NCBI RefSeq assembly: GCF_032854445.1
Contig: NC_088304.1
Location: 25,927,704-25,991,703 of the forward strand
Direction: 5' to 3'
Length of the DNA: 64,000 nt
Source of the DNA: Liolophura sinensis
Lineage: Eukaryota; Mollusca; Polyplacophora; Chitonida; Chitonidae
Shown: positions 30,101 to 40,630 of the stretch, piece after piece
Layout of the letters: each line of letters begins with the position of its first letter
Position numbering within the stretch: the stretch's first letter is position 1
Program-made: the position numbers and the translations under genes
The notes under the pieces: generated by a model
Told to the model about the DNA's origin: nothing
What the model saw: the letters and a program-made list of their open reading frames with translations, nothing else
Database searches by the model: none

Positions 30101-33045
30101 TTCAACCATATGAGTGTTGGGTCAAGTAACTCGACACCCTGTTTCCGCTGCCCATAACATGCCGTACCAATGACCTATAAATAATTCCACATTAAACGAT
30201 GATTTACCGAGTCATCAAGCACGAGCGAATAAATTGGGTGTAGGCGTTTAGGTTTGTTTCCACCAGACTTCCCTAATAACTCAGGTTGTATTATTTGTTG
30301 TCTTTTCTTTGAATACTGAGACTACAGTATGGAAAGTAAAACCAGTGCGGCGACGACAAGTGTGGAACTTGGCAAATGGTCACACGTAACCCTTGAAATA
30401 CTGCCTAGCTCTTGCCAATTTTCCTTATTTCGTGCATTATTTTATGACTGCATTTTTAAGTATCAGAAACTTAGAAATGGTTTACATTACTTACAATTTA
30501 CTGGACGGGAGAGATTTCCCCAAAAGCTGTGTTAGCATCGCATTTAATAACAGTAAGATGAAAATAATGTAAAATCACTTATGTAGCCTTTGATAATTTT
30601 ACAATATGAACTTCTGGAGCGATTGGAAGGGACTTACCAAATACATGTAAATTTCAGGGTTTTCACGCTGTATTCCCATGACGAGAACAAATCGAAATAT
30701 GTAAATCGCGCAGCGCGCCTCCTCTCTGCTTCCACCTCGCTCAGCACGGTCGCCTCAAGATTCGACAGGTCAGGCTCAGGTTTTCCGTTAAACTTCGCGA
30801 TTCTCTGGAGGGTTGACTTGGCCTCGTCCACTTTGCCATGCGTGATGAGCCAACGCACGCTCTCTGGGATAAACCTACAAAAACATAGATTGATTGGTTG
30901 TTGTGTAAGGAATTTTTTGAGTTATACAAAGACACTAATTTATTACTGACAGTCAATAAACCAAGGAATTGAAAATATACATAGTTGGAAATCTATTTAT
31001 TTATTGTGGTTTGGGTTTTGGACGTTGAAAACGTTGAATTTACTCTGGTGATCAAACAAGAATTTGGACTGTCTGTTCATCAATATATTGCCGAGGTGGT
31101 AAAAAACCTTATGCATCCACTCCTACACTTAACTTTTAATCCCTGATTTCTGATATATGTTTCACACAACCGATATGGCTTGTGGTGTGCTAGAGTATCA
31201 ATTCTATATTTATTTATTTTTTTATTTATTTATTTATTTCGAGTTTTACTCCATACTCAAGACCATTTCGCCATTTCCGGCGTTATGGTGTGAAGAACCC
31301 GGACAGAGCCCGTGGAAACGCAGGACCATCCTCGTACAACCGGAGAGGACACCGACTTGAGCCAGATTTGAACTCACGGCGAGTGCGCGAGTGTACTGGT
31401 GAGAGACTTCTGGGTCACTGTGCTACGCTAACACATCAACTACTACAGACACCTTAAAATCATACAGTAATCTGGCACACGCGCAAAAAAAAAAGCATAA
31501 ATAATGATTCAAGGAACAGCCTTTAGGCCGCCATTTTAACAGATTACACAAATGCTTAACTTTGCCCAGTAGTTCTTTAGGGCACGGCATTCCAGATATA
31601 TATTGGTGTGGTCCTCCAGTACATCCCAAAGTCTGCCTTTTTTACAGCTGTCTTTCACATACCTTAAAATTCACGATAATCGCTATATACATACATATTT
31701 AGCCGAGACTGGAAAGCATATTAACCATATGGTAGGAGTAAAACCTTAAGCACAGTGACGTCACAATGAATATTCAAAAGAAGGAAAGGAGGCTTTTCCT
31801 TGGAGGAACCTAAAATATGGCGGCACTTTCAATGTACGTCGAATCGGTGGATTTTGTAGAAAATGACGATGTTTGAAACCGTTTTCCATACAGTTTGTAT
31901 AACTCTTTTATTTGAGGAATACGTTGTCTCAGTGTGGTCTCTTCTTTTAAATTTTTGAGCAAATGTATCACACTTTGCTATTTCCTCAACAAAAACAATA
32001 CACTTTAGACTTAAAAATCAAAATGGATCTATGAATTTGGACACTGGTACATTTCTCAGTAGGTCTGAACCAAAAGACTACAAATAGAGTACTAACCACC
32101 AGCTGAGCAGGAGTGGAGCTCCCAGACAAGCAAACGCAACAGACAGATGTCTCCAGTTTGGAATGAGCCAGGAGAGAAAAGCCAAGGTCATGACTCCTAA
32201 AGACCAGAATGGTATCGCCCCTGTCATCGTTCGCCATTTTTTACCCACAAACTCTATGGGTAGAGAAAAATTTACCACGAGAACGCCCCCGCAGCCGAGT
32301 CCCAGCACAAATCTCAGGGCGGCGAAGACTTGCCAGGATGGAGAAAATATGGCGAGAACATCAACAACGAGCACCAGACTGTACACCAGGTAAAATGTCT
32401 TTTTTCGACCAATGAGATCTCCGAGCTGCCCAGTGACACACGCCCCTAGCAACACCCCGCCCATCTGAATGGTTGTTATGGTAGCACTTATCCAGGAACG
32501 GTCGCAGACCAGACCAAACTGAAACATCGTGATCGACAGAAGTAAGAAGAATAGAATGCAGCGAAGATGGATAATGCATGATATTCAAAGTATGTCAGAT
32601 AATGTCAGATTTATGGTAGTAAATTTCGAGTGTCAAGAAACTTCTAGTTTAATTTCCCAATATGAGTCGAATGGACATCCGGTAGACGTAGACTTTGAGG
32701 TCTAAACTTTTACGGAATTTTCCTACTGACCTGTGTAGCGACAGTTTCCATGTTTTCATCATATATGATATTGGAACAACTTCCGCCTGTGGATGGATCT
32801 GTGCATGACTTCAAAGACCTATTTTCGGCTTGCCAAAAGTGGGGAGATGTCGTGTAGTTCTTGTTGTAGGTAACAGTGTTGTTGGTAACATCAGAGACAC
32901 ACCACCAATCAGGAACGGCCCCCGCCACAGCCATGAAAACCATCGCCCAAGCAGTCGGTGATTCCGCCAGGTTTATTAAAACGAAGATAATTACTTGGTA
33001 TTTCCCAAACGAGCCTAGTTGCTCGATTATGTTCTCCAGCTCCAT
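23968..33045 (-). CDS. SLC22-family organic ion transporter, 8 exons, complete
   Basis: This is a predicted plasma-membrane uptake/efflux carrier for organic cations, anions or carnitine. The joined exons (33045-32731, 32518-32097, 30874-30638, 29560-29426, 28532-28450, 26104-25984, 25603-25531, 24162-23968) give 1581 nt, 526 residues, with every phase matching. TM1 is followed by a large glycosylated loop (NNTV, NYTT, NRSL) with cysteines. Next come LVCDRSW, the MFS motif GQLGDLIGRKK (135-145), TM4-6, FIPESVRWLITHGK (247-260, canonical ESPRWLL), and TAEHYPTVVRNLGYG (429-443). Usual SLC22 length is about 550. R247-type substrate residues cannot be assigned by eye, so cation or anion preference is open. 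An acceptor at 33071-33072 would allow an upstream exon; the ATG at 33045 has good context (GTCATGG). Confidence 0.92.
24300..24660. other. GC-richer patch in SLC22 intron 7
   Basis: It contains CCCGCGGAACGCGCG and ATGCCCCGCGGGG, unlike the AT-rich surroundings. A 95-codon plus-strand frame crosses it. No family is recognised; it may be an old mobile element. Confidence 0.3.
24991..25254 (-). repeat. Full-length SINE in SLC22 intron 7
   Basis: On + it begins with the TTTA-repeat tail, runs through CAGCATTATGGTGGGAGGAAA and ends AACTGGGCCACGGAGGCCTCC. GTAGTGTATG (24981-24990) and GTACTGTATG (25255-25264) are the target duplication. Confidence 0.88.
25531..25603 (-). CDS. SLC22 exon 7
   Basis: The acceptor is CATTCTGCAG and the donor GTAAGAG. 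It codes NLGYGFSSMAARIGSMIAP then QVVYL (canonical N.G.G..S..ARIG..IAP). Confidence 0.92.
25984..26104 (-). CDS. SLC22 exon 6 (TM10-TM11)
   Basis: The acceptor is TTTCACTTCAG and the donor GTAAGG. It codes SKLGIAGGWVAIQVFTAEHY then PTVVR, the strongly conserved TAE.YPT..RN region. Confidence 0.92.
26160..26365 (-). repeat. R-family repeat, SLC22 intron 5
   Basis: TTCTGCTTAAGCTATGG, AGAACAAAACCCTAATTGAG and GACCATTTTCCGGCTATCAT match the copy at 2291-2630. Confidence 0.65.
27062..27375 (+). repeat. R-family repeat, SLC22 intron 5
   Basis: CCACGACAGTATGATATCTG, CCTCTTGTCAATTTACCTCA and CAATTTATTAGACCTCACTG match the R head and tail. With the inverted copy at 26160-26365 it forms an outward-facing pair. 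Confidence 0.7.
27500..27590. repeat. ATGG/ATGC microsatellite
   Basis: The run TATGTACGTACGTATGGATG is followed by ATGG and ATGC repeats with small interruptions, in SLC22 intron 5. Confidence 0.85.
27914..28176 (+). repeat. SINE in SLC22 intron 5
   Basis: ACTCCGTGGCTGAGGGGATT starts a diverged full-length copy ending AAAACACCAATGAAAATAA with an AAAT tail. ACAATTCTGTG (27903-27913) and ACAATTCAGTG (28177-28187) are the target duplication. Confidence 0.87.
28450..28532 (-). CDS. SLC22 exon 5 (TM9)
   Basis: The acceptor is TTTGTTTAG and the donor GTAAGTTAT. It codes AGRCKTAFAFLIISGLAS and then SVVIVVYT. The usual GRR..L region between TM8 and TM9 reads AGRCKTA. Confidence 0.87.
29426..29560 (-). 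CDS. SLC22 exon 4 (TM7-TM8)
   Basis: The acceptor is GTACATCTACAG. It codes FSCGLTFYGLSFGAGALAG then NIYLNIFLTGLVEAPAVA. The donor is GTAAG, phase 2. The YGLS..AG.L.GNIYLN and GLVE.PA patterns are SLC22 hallmarks. Confidence 0.92.
29679..29803 (-). repeat. Partial SINE in SLC22 intron 3
   Basis: TATTTATTTGAATTGAGG, CACTTATACGACGGCGGC and GGTGGGAGGAAATTGAGC are the 3' half of the SINE in reverse orientation. Confidence 0.75.
30313..30425 (+). repeat. R-family head fragment in SLC22 intron 3
   Basis: CAGTATGGAAAGTAAAACCA, GCGGCGACGACAAGTGTGGA and AAATGGTCACACGTAACCC match the R head. Confidence 0.65.
30638..30874 (-). CDS. SLC22 exon 3 (central cytosolic loop)
   Basis: The acceptor is GTTTTTGTAG and the donor GTAAG. 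It codes FIPESVRWLITHGKVDEA, then AKFNGKPEPDLS, and TYFDLFSSWEYSVKTL leading into TM7. Confidence 0.92.
31203..31433 (-). repeat. Diverged SINE in SLC22 intron 2
   Basis: A TTTA-repeat tail, CGTTATGGTGTGAAGAACCC and GAGAGACTTCTGGGTCACTG identify an old copy in reverse orientation. Confidence 0.7.
32097..32518 (-). CDS. SLC22 exon 2 (TM2-TM6)
   Basis: The acceptor is CGATGTTTCAG. It codes FGLVCDRSWIS through the MFS signature GQLGDLIGRKKTFY and LRFVLGLGCGGVL to LLSWW. The donor is GTTAGT, phase 2. Confidence 0.9.
32731..33045 (-). CDS. SLC22 exon 1 (N-terminus, TM1, extracellular loop)
   Basis: It codes MELENIIEQLGSFGKYQ, TM1, then PDWWCVSDVTNN and the glycosylated loop to METVATQ. The donor is GTCAGT. 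The frame is open upstream to an acceptor-like TTTTCAG at about 33071 (VFGTPREV), so the true first exon could lie further right. Confidence 0.85.
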
Positions 33046-33071
33046 GACTTCCCGTGGGGTGCCAAAGACTC

Positions 33072-33322
33072 TGAAAATGTATGAAAGCTAAAATGAGTGT
33101 TTTCTAATGCATACTAGAAATATCCATAGTATTTCTGTGTAATGATACCTCTGTTTATGGGTGTTTTATATAGCCAGAAAACAACACCATTTGATGATTG
33201 AGTGTTTGATTTAATGTAAAGAGCATTTTGGGAACTTTCTGATTGTGTTACACAGTCAGTATAGCTTCCATTATTTGAGTACAAATTTCCTTTCTTGCGC
33301 GTTATCGGTAACCCACTTCTTT

Positions 33323-33324
<2 letters not shown>
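33072..33324. other. Upstream flank of SLC22
   Basis: This is the probable intron or promoter side of SLC22. No TATA box or further coding exon was recognised. Confidence 0.35.
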
Positions 33325-33361
<37 letters not shown>

Positions 33362-33370
33362 ACACACACA

Positions 33371-33401
<31 letters not shown>

Positions 33402-33437
33402 CCACACACACACACACACACCACACACACACACACA

Positions 33438-33523
<86 letters not shown>
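33325..33523. repeat. CA/CACC and TA compound microsatellite
   Basis: About 170 bp of CA dinucleotides with regular CC interruptions run into about 30 bp of TA. Long CV- or TH-repeat frames across it are artefacts. Confidence 0.97.
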
Positions 33524-33526
<3 letters not shown>

Positions 33527-34430
33527 ATATAGTGGTGAACATACATTTTCTAGCATGTTTGATATGCCAAGGTTATTTCTGTATGAAACATTTATGTTGT
33601 GTGTGTGCCCAATTGCCGTTGCTGCTATGCTATTCCTGACATGGCAGAGTGGGCAAACGGAGAATTTCCAATGCAATTCACGTCACATGCAGTTTTTAAA
33701 TACTACATGCATCTAGTTGCGTGCACGGCTGAGATTCGGATGAAGAGTCTGATTAAGTGTGTGACGGATTGTGGTGAAGTCTATTCTAAAGTGTCCGGTT
33801 GAGAATCTGGTTGATTGTTTATTTGGGAGATTAGTTGAGTATCTGCTGGACTATTTGGTTGAGTGTTTAGTTGAGTGTCAGGCGTGAGTCGGGGTTGGGT
33901 GGAGGTATCGATGGTGACATGTAATGGTTAGTTTGAGTGTTTGGGCATCGAGTGACTGAGTATCGGACAGGGCGATGCTTTAAGTGAGTGCGTGTATGCC
34001 TGTGTGCGTGTGTGTGTATTACATGGAATGACAGATGAACAGATTGACGGACTAGCTTACATATACTTACCCTGGCAGAAGCTGTTGGTCCAAACATCGT
34101 TATTGTTAGTGTGCACTCTGAGCCATGCTATTGCTGTATGTACATGCATATACACCTCTGTTAAGTATGTAAATTATGATATACAGATACTAAAGTACTT
34201 TACGAAATAAAACATGACCCGTTGTTTGCGCTCTGGCGGTATATCACTAAACAAATTCAAAAGCATGGACGTGAATATCCATTCGCAATGGATACAGGGA
34301 TATCTTAGCCGGCTACAGAGATAGAAAACAATACACCCTGACATAAAAAAAATCCAAAATTGTATTTTACTGCGATTTATGATCAGGCGCTCATATCAAT
34401 TACACAACCCACGTATTGTTATGATAACGG
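33524..34430. other. No gene seen
   Basis: Weak GTTGAGTGTTT-like repetition occurs near 33800-33890. Nothing else is recognised. Confidence 0.4.
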
Positions 34431-36189
34431 TGGTAGCTCAGCGAGTGTATACTGGTGGCACTGCATGAGCTGGTGCATGGAAGGCGGTACTGACTGAGCG
34501 ACTGCATGCAAGGCAGTAATGGCTGATCTAGTGTATGCGAGTGCATGCAAGGCGGTAGTGACTGACGTAGTGTTTGCAGGACGGTACTGACTGAGCTAGT
34601 GTATGCAAGGCGGTACCAACTGAGCTAGTGTATGCAAGATGGTACTGACTGAGCGAGTGTGTGCAAGGCGGTACTGACAAAGCTGGTGCATGGAGGGCGG
34701 CACTGTCTAAGGAAGTGTATGCAAGGCAGTGCTGACACGTATTGTTATGAAAACGGTGGTAGGTGAGCGAGTGTATACAGGGTGGCACTGTCTGATCTGG
34801 TGCACAGAAGTCTGTACTGGCTTAGCGACTGCAAGGAAGGCGGTAATGGCTGATCTACTATATGTAAGGCGGTACTAACTGAGCGAGGGCATGCAAGGCG
34901 GTAGTGACTGAAATAGTATTTGCAAGACGGTACTAACTGACATAGTGTATGCAAGGTGGTACCAACTGAGTGAGTGTATGCAAGGCAGTACTGACTGAGC
35001 GAGTGTGTGCAAGGCAGTACCGATCAAGCTGGTGCATGGAGGGCGGTACTGATTGATTAAGCCTGTGTGTGAAAGGTGGTGCAGGCGAAACGGGCCTAGG
35101 CACGACGGTATTGTACTGATTGAGTGAGTCTATGCAAGACGGTACTAACTGGGCGAGTGTAAGCCAGGCCATACGAACTGAGCAAGTTTAAACAAGACTG
35201 TACTGACCTAGCAAGTTTGTTCCAAGGCGGTGCTGACTTACAGAGTGTATTTAAGGCGACACTGACCAAGCGAACGTATGCATGCCGGGACAGATTGAGA
35301 CAATCAAGGCGGTATTGACCAAGCTGGTGCGACGAATGCGGTACTGACTGCGCGAGTGTTTGTAAGACAGTGCTGACCAAGCTGGTGCATCGAAGGCGGT
35401 ACTGACTGAGCGAGTGTATGCAAGGCGATACTGACTGAGCGAATGTATGCATGGCAGTACTGACTGAGCGAGAGTATGCAAGGCGGTACTGACTGAGCGA
35501 GTATATACAAGGCGGTACTGGTTGAGCAAGTGTATGCAAGGCGGCACTGACTGAGGGAATATATGCAAGGCGACACTGGCTGAGCGAATGTATGCAAGGC
35601 AGCACTGGCTGAGCAAGGGTATGTAAGACTGTACTGACTAAGCGAGTGTATGCAAGGCGGTACTGACTGAGCGAGTGTAAATTAGGTTGTAATGACTGAG
35701 AGAGTGTGTGCAAGGCGGTACTGACTGAGCGAGTATATAGTAAGGTGGTATTAACTGCGCAAGTGTAGTATATACCAGGTATATACAAGGTGGCACTGAC
35801 TGACCAGGTATATACAAGGCGGTACTGACTGACCAGTGTATATACAAGGCGGCACTTACCGATCAAGTATATACAAGGCGATACTGACCTACCAGGTATA
35901 TATAAGGCCATACTGACCTACCAGGTATATATAAGGCGGCACTGACTGACCAGGTATATACAAGGCCGACTGACTGACCAGGTTTATACAAGGCGGTACT
36001 GACTGACCAGGTATATACAAGGCGGTACTGACTCACCAGGTATATACAAGGCGGTACTGACTGACCAGTATATACAAGGCGGCACTGACTGACCAGGTAT
36101 ATACAAGGCGGTACTGACTCACCAGGTATATACAAGGCGGTACTGACTGACCAGTATATACAAGGCGGCACTGACTGACCAGGTATATA
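34431..36189. repeat. 29-bp minisatellite array, left part
   Basis: About 60 units of 29 bp are present. The left subfamily (34431 to about 35760) has GACTGAGCGAGTGTATGCAA then GGCGGTACT. The right subfamily (about 35760-36189) has ACCAGGTATATACAAGGCGG then TACTGACTG. The right edge has two identical 86-bp higher-order units, 36005-36090 and 36091-36176. Since 29 is not a multiple of three, long frames cycle through three readings every 87 bp; the 271-codon minus frame is not a gene. The array resumes at 37677 beyond the transposon. Confidence 0.93.
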
Positions 36190-37676
36190 TGTTACAGTCA
36201 ATCTGTGTAATCAATCATTACGCGTAATGACTAAACAAATCAGTAATTTCGTGAAGTGCCTGTGATCACCAGGCAATACAAGTAATGACAAAAAGTTCGT
36301 CATTACACGAAATGACTAAAAACCATGCCTTTCTTCTACACAAAATGCCTGAATGCAAATTCTGCAAACCAAGCAATGTGTGTAACACATAAAACGACAA
36401 TGTTGTTGTTATTTGATTAATCGGATCTCGATACCAGTATGATTTTACTATCATACAACAAGTGGTACAGTGGTTACAGATGTAATATGGCCTTTTTAAA
36501 CACGCCAAATGAAAAGTTCTTAAGAGTGAGAGTGGGTTCCCTAAGTGAGTGGCTTCCCCAAGTGACTTCTTCTTAATCCCCTAGCACATGACAATTAAGT
36601 CCCGAAACTGTGTCTTCCCTCCAGGGCCTTTATACCCAAAGTGACTTCTTAATCCTCCAAACCTTTGGCTTAGAAAATTTTCCCATATAACCTGCATTGT
36701 AACAGAACCAACACAAACCACCACCCAGGAACCGACACAAACTACAGATATGGGCTTTGCACCTCCAGCTAGTCTGCCAGTTGATCAAATGAGTAGTGAC
36801 AATGATCCAGCTGTAGTATCCTCAGATTTATTAAGTGACCGCTTACAAAACATTTCAAGTGAGAGAAAGGGTGCCAGCTCTGCCCAGATGACACAAGCTC
36901 AACGTATGGTCAAGAGGAGTCGTGTGGAACTAGCCAGTGGTAAGGCGGGGGACAATGTGGCTGTACCTATTCTTCTTGTGGATAGGGAACGTGGTGATTC
37001 ACGTAATATTCTGGGATTGACAATAGACCGTGATGAGAATGACATGTACACCATTTGTGTTAAAGCTGGGATTCTGAAAGGAAAGTTTTCACGCAATCAG
37101 TCTGATTTGTGTCCCCAGCATTTACTTACTGACTCTGATGTAGACTGTACAAAGAAGGTAACACTACGCCAGGCTGTACATATGGAATCAAGCTGTGGTG
37201 GTCAGGGATATGCACGGTGCAATTGTGCAGGCTCCAAGAGATGTGGAACCAATAGGTGCAAGTGTTTTAAAAATGAAATAAAATGCTCCAGCCGATGTCA
37301 CAGCAGCCTAATGTGCAAATATAAATGACTCGTGATACTAACCAACTACATGTAGTATTTTGTAAAGTGAACTGACTGTAAGACTTTCATTGTGTATGAT
37401 TTTAACCGTGATGTATGACTTCATTTTGTCTTTTTGACTTTACTTCATGATTTACTTCATCATGATCAATTGTCCATAATCTCGTTATATTCAACTGATG
37501 TTTTATAGCCTTTAGTCATTTCACGTTATGCCTGATCATGATTTTCAGTCATTTCGCGTAATGAGTGGAACTTTTAGTCATTACACGTATTGCCTGGTGC
37601 TCACAGGCACTTCACGAAATGACTAATTTGTTTAGTCATTACGCGTAATGACTGATTACACAGATTGACTGTAACA
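36190..37676 (+). mobile_element. Ginger-like DNA transposon, internally deleted, in the 29-bp array
   Basis: The ends TGTTACAGTCAATCTGTG and its inverse CACAGATTGACTGTAACA extend as near-perfect inverted repeats for over 100 bp. TATA flanks both ends (36186-36189 and 37677-37680), and removing the element plus one TATA restores the array unit CCAGGTATATACAAGG. TGT...ACA termini and a 4-bp target duplication are features of the Ginger group. Its only long frame codes a CXC-like C-terminal module; no integrase core is present in the 1487 bp. Confidence 0.8.
36750..37328 (+). CDS. Ginger-like transposase C-terminal remnant with cysteine-rich CXC module
   Basis: The frame has 192 codons starting MGFAPPASLPVDQMSSDN. 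Residues 40-150 have acidic and basic stretches with no clear fold; RQAVHMESSCGGQGY then leads into a cysteine-rich tail (ARCNCAGSKRCGTNRCKC, then IKCSSRCHSS). Such a tail follows the integrase-like core in Ginger2-type and KRAB-A-domain-2-like transposase proteins common in bivalves; that assignment is from family knowledge, not a search. The upstream DDE integrase core is missing, so this is a deletion derivative, perhaps still expressed as a DNA-binding fragment. The ATG is the first in frame; a preceding exon cannot be excluded. Confidence 0.6.
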   Translation: MGFAPPASLPVDQMSSDNDPAVVSSDLLSDRLQNISSERKGASSAQMTQAQRMVKRSRVELASGKAGDNVAVPILLVDRERGDSRNILGLTIDRDENDMYTICVKAGILKGKFSRNQSDLCPQHLLTDSDVDCTKKVTLRQAVHMESSCGGQGYARCNCAGSKRCGTNRCKCFKNEIKCSSRCHSSLMCKYK

Positions 37677-37706
37677 TATACAAGGCGGTACTGACTGAGT
37701 CAGAGT
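37677..37706. repeat. 29-bp array, remnant right of the transposon
   Basis: TATACAAGGCGGTACTGACT continues the interrupted unit. The array fades after one unit. Confidence 0.85.
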
Positions 37707-37956
37707 GTGGAAAGTGAGGGAAACATTTAAAATAAAGCAAACTTCACATGGAAGGCTGTGAGAGCGTATTTGTAAATTTGAACAGGTTAGTGATCTGTTA
37801 TCTGTAAACAATTCAAATATATCAAAAACTCTGAAGGATATTTAGCTGCCTTCGCTGAATTTAAAGGAATAATAGGAAGGATATTCAGAAGATCACAGGT
37901 TCTTCATGCAGATACATTCCGTGCAGGTACATTGTCTCTGCACTTATATCTGTACA

Positions 37957-38320
37957 CCGTCTCGGATAGCACAGTTGGTAGAGCGTCTGATTCGGGACCG
38001 GTAGATCCAGGATCAATCCTTGATCGACTCACACCTGAGACCGTAAAAGAGGAAGTTGTAATTTCCTCGTTTGGCATGAAGGGGATAGTGCAACGACTGG
38101 TTGACCCGTATCAGTATAATGGCTTGGGCGGGGCGGCTTACTTGCCTTCGGTAAGTCCTCTCAGTGAAGCAGGGAGCACTAAATAAAAGAGCGGTGGAAA
38201 TCCGTCCTGCAACAAGGAGGCACATTTCACGTACATGCAATGTACCCTAAGGATTCCTTCGTCGTCATATGACTGAAAAATTGTTGAGTACGACGTTAAA
38301 CCCCAAGCACTCACTCACTA
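37957..38320 (+). repeat. Second tRNA-derived SINE family
   Basis: The tRNA-like head has A box TAGCACAGTTGGTAGAGCG and B-box-like GGATCAATCC. The 3' end reads GAGTACGACGTTAAACCCC and closes with an ACTC-repeat tail (GCACTCACTCACTA). It differs from the main SINE. Confidence 0.75.
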
Positions 38321-38399
38321 TATTTTTACAAACAACAAACGGTTTCCTTTCTGACTGTCTTTACGACAACAGGGATAATTTCTTTTTTGACAAATTATA

Positions 38400-38990
38400 C
38401 TTACTTGGATAGCCGACTAGCTCTGAGTATGGCGTGTGCACGTCTCGCCTTGTAGGATTTGTGTTATGTGACGATTTCAATCAAAGTCACAAGCTATTAT
38501 TGCAAAAACTAATATGTCACGCCCCCCTAGAGATAATTACAGATCGTACAATTCCACTGGCACTCTCCTTCGCGATTGCATCTAATTCCGCTTAACCTGG
38601 GGTTAGAGGTGTATATTCATCGTGTTGAATTGGGTCGCCACGTTCGAAATTGCAATCAAAGTACAACTAAAATACATAGTTTGTTATCGACAACGTTTAA
38701 ACTAGCATGTTATACAGTTTAAATTTTCATTTCACTCATTTGCCCACCACATGCCTATTGCTTTTCAAACATTATGGAAAACTGTGGATCGCTTCTCTTT
38801 GTATGATTCCGTCCTCATTTCGTACTTTACGTGCTTTCTTGTTCTTTGAGGGCTTAAATGTGTTAAATGTTGTTTTGGGAATTTGCCTTGCGAGCATTGA
38901 CCTGGAACGTCCATATTGGATGCCGACTTATATACGAATGTCTGCTTCGACGCACATACTCAGGTTTCCTTTGATATTCTGAAGGAACAC
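38400..38990 (+). repeat. R-family repeat (R3 segment)
   Basis: TTCATCGTGTTGAATTGGGT, CTAGCATGTTATACAGTTTA and ATTGACCTGGAACGTCC are shared with 42570-43000 and, less clearly, 11690-12560. The 91-codon frame inside belongs to the repeat. Confidence 0.7.
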
Positions 38991-39244
38991 ATTTAAAAAT
39001 AAATACATTCATTATTATTATTTAACATGCTGTATGTTAGTCTCTGTGTGTTACTTTACCAGCTTGTTTTAGACTACGAACAGCATCTATTACAAACCTT
39101 ACAAATACATCTGGCGCAATTGATTGAAAATATGTTGCGATGTCTTCTGTGGAAGCACATGGTCATACAAATGCCTAAATAGTAGCAAACTACGCGACCT
39201 TAGCACCATGGGTTAAGCAATATTAGTTTTAAAAAGTGCAACAG

Positions 39245-40630
39245 TAACCCCTCACTCCCTTGTTTTATTCTCTTACTCACTCCCTGGTGTATTCACCCGC
39301 ACCCTTACTCCCTAGTTTATTCACTCACTCACTCCTTACTTTACCCATTCACTCCCTGTTTTACTCGCTTGATTATTCACTTACTGACTACCTAGTTTAC
39401 TCCCAAGTTTACTTACTCACTCGCTCACTCAATGAATTACTCACTCACATACTCACTCACTTACTCGCTCCCTGGTTTATTCATTCACTAACACACTCCC
39501 CGGTTTACTCACTCACTCCCTGTTTTACTATAGTTTACTTATTCACTTCCTGGATTACTCACTTACTTCCTGGTTTACTCATTCACTCCTTTTTTACTCA
39601 CTATATTACATGCTACCTACGTAATTTACTCACTCGCTCACACACTCCATGGTTTACTCACTCACTCCCTGGTTTATTCACTCACTCCCTGGTTTACTCA
39701 CTCACTCCATGGTTTACTCACTCACTCATTCCTTAGATTACTCAATCACTCCCTGGATTACTCTCTTATTCACTCACTCCATGAATTATTTACCTAGTCC
39801 CTGGATTACTCAATCACTACCTGGACTCATTCACTTACTCCCAGAGTTGCTCACGCACTCACTCACCTATTCCCTGGAATACTCACTCACTCAGGCACTC
39901 CCTGATTTATTAACTCACTGCCAGGTTTACCCATTCGTACACTCCCTGGGTTACTCAGTCACTCCCTGGTTTATTCATTCACTCACTCACTCCCTGGTTC
40001 AGTCACTCCCTGGTTTACTCACTTGCTTACTCACTCACTGAATTACTCACTCACTCCCTGGTTTTACTCGCTCACTCCTTCAATTACTAGCTCACTACCT
40101 GGACTACTCGCTCACTCCATGGTTTACTCACTACCTCACTTCCTAGTTCACTCACTGACTTCCTGGTTTAATCAACTACTTACTAACTCCATGAATTACT
40201 CACTCACTCTCTGGTGTTACTCGCTCACTCCTTGGGTTACTCACTCCATCCCTCCCTAACTTGGTTTCTCACTCGCCCACTCCCTGGTTACTTTCTCGCT
40301 GGTCTCTGGTTTAGTCACCTATTCACCCCTTGGATTAATCACTCCCTCCCTGGTTTATTCAGTCACTCCATGGATTATTCAGTCACTCCTGGTTATTCAG
40401 TCACTCCCTGGATCACTAAATCTTTCCATGGTTTACTCACTTACTCACTCCCTGGTTTATTCAGTCACTCTCTGAATCACTCAGTCACTCAATGGTTTAC
40501 TCACTTACTCACTCCCTGGTGTACTCACTCGTTCACCCCCTGGTTTACTCACTCGCTCAATCAGTTCATGGTTTACTCACTCACTTACTCAGCCTCTGGA
40601 TTACATACTCATCCCTGGTTCACTTGCATA
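39245..40630. repeat. 20-bp CACT-rich minisatellite, array 1
   Basis: About 65 imperfect units of ACTCACTCACTCCCTGGTTT are present. Plus-strand frames of 130-170 codons (THSLVYSL repeats) are period artefacts. The left edge abuts an R fragment (AGTTTTAAAAAGTGCAACAG). Confidence 0.93.

Noticed and set aside
33295-33676. Frames of 114-142 codons across the CA/TA microsatellite
   Set aside because: They consist of TH or CV repeats produced by dinucleotide runs.
35096-35911. 271-codon minus-strand frame
   Set aside because: It is the 29-bp minisatellite read through three frames; no stop because the unit lacks one, and no domain.
38013-38240. Frames on both strands in 37932-38240
   Set aside because: They lie in the second tRNA-derived SINE.
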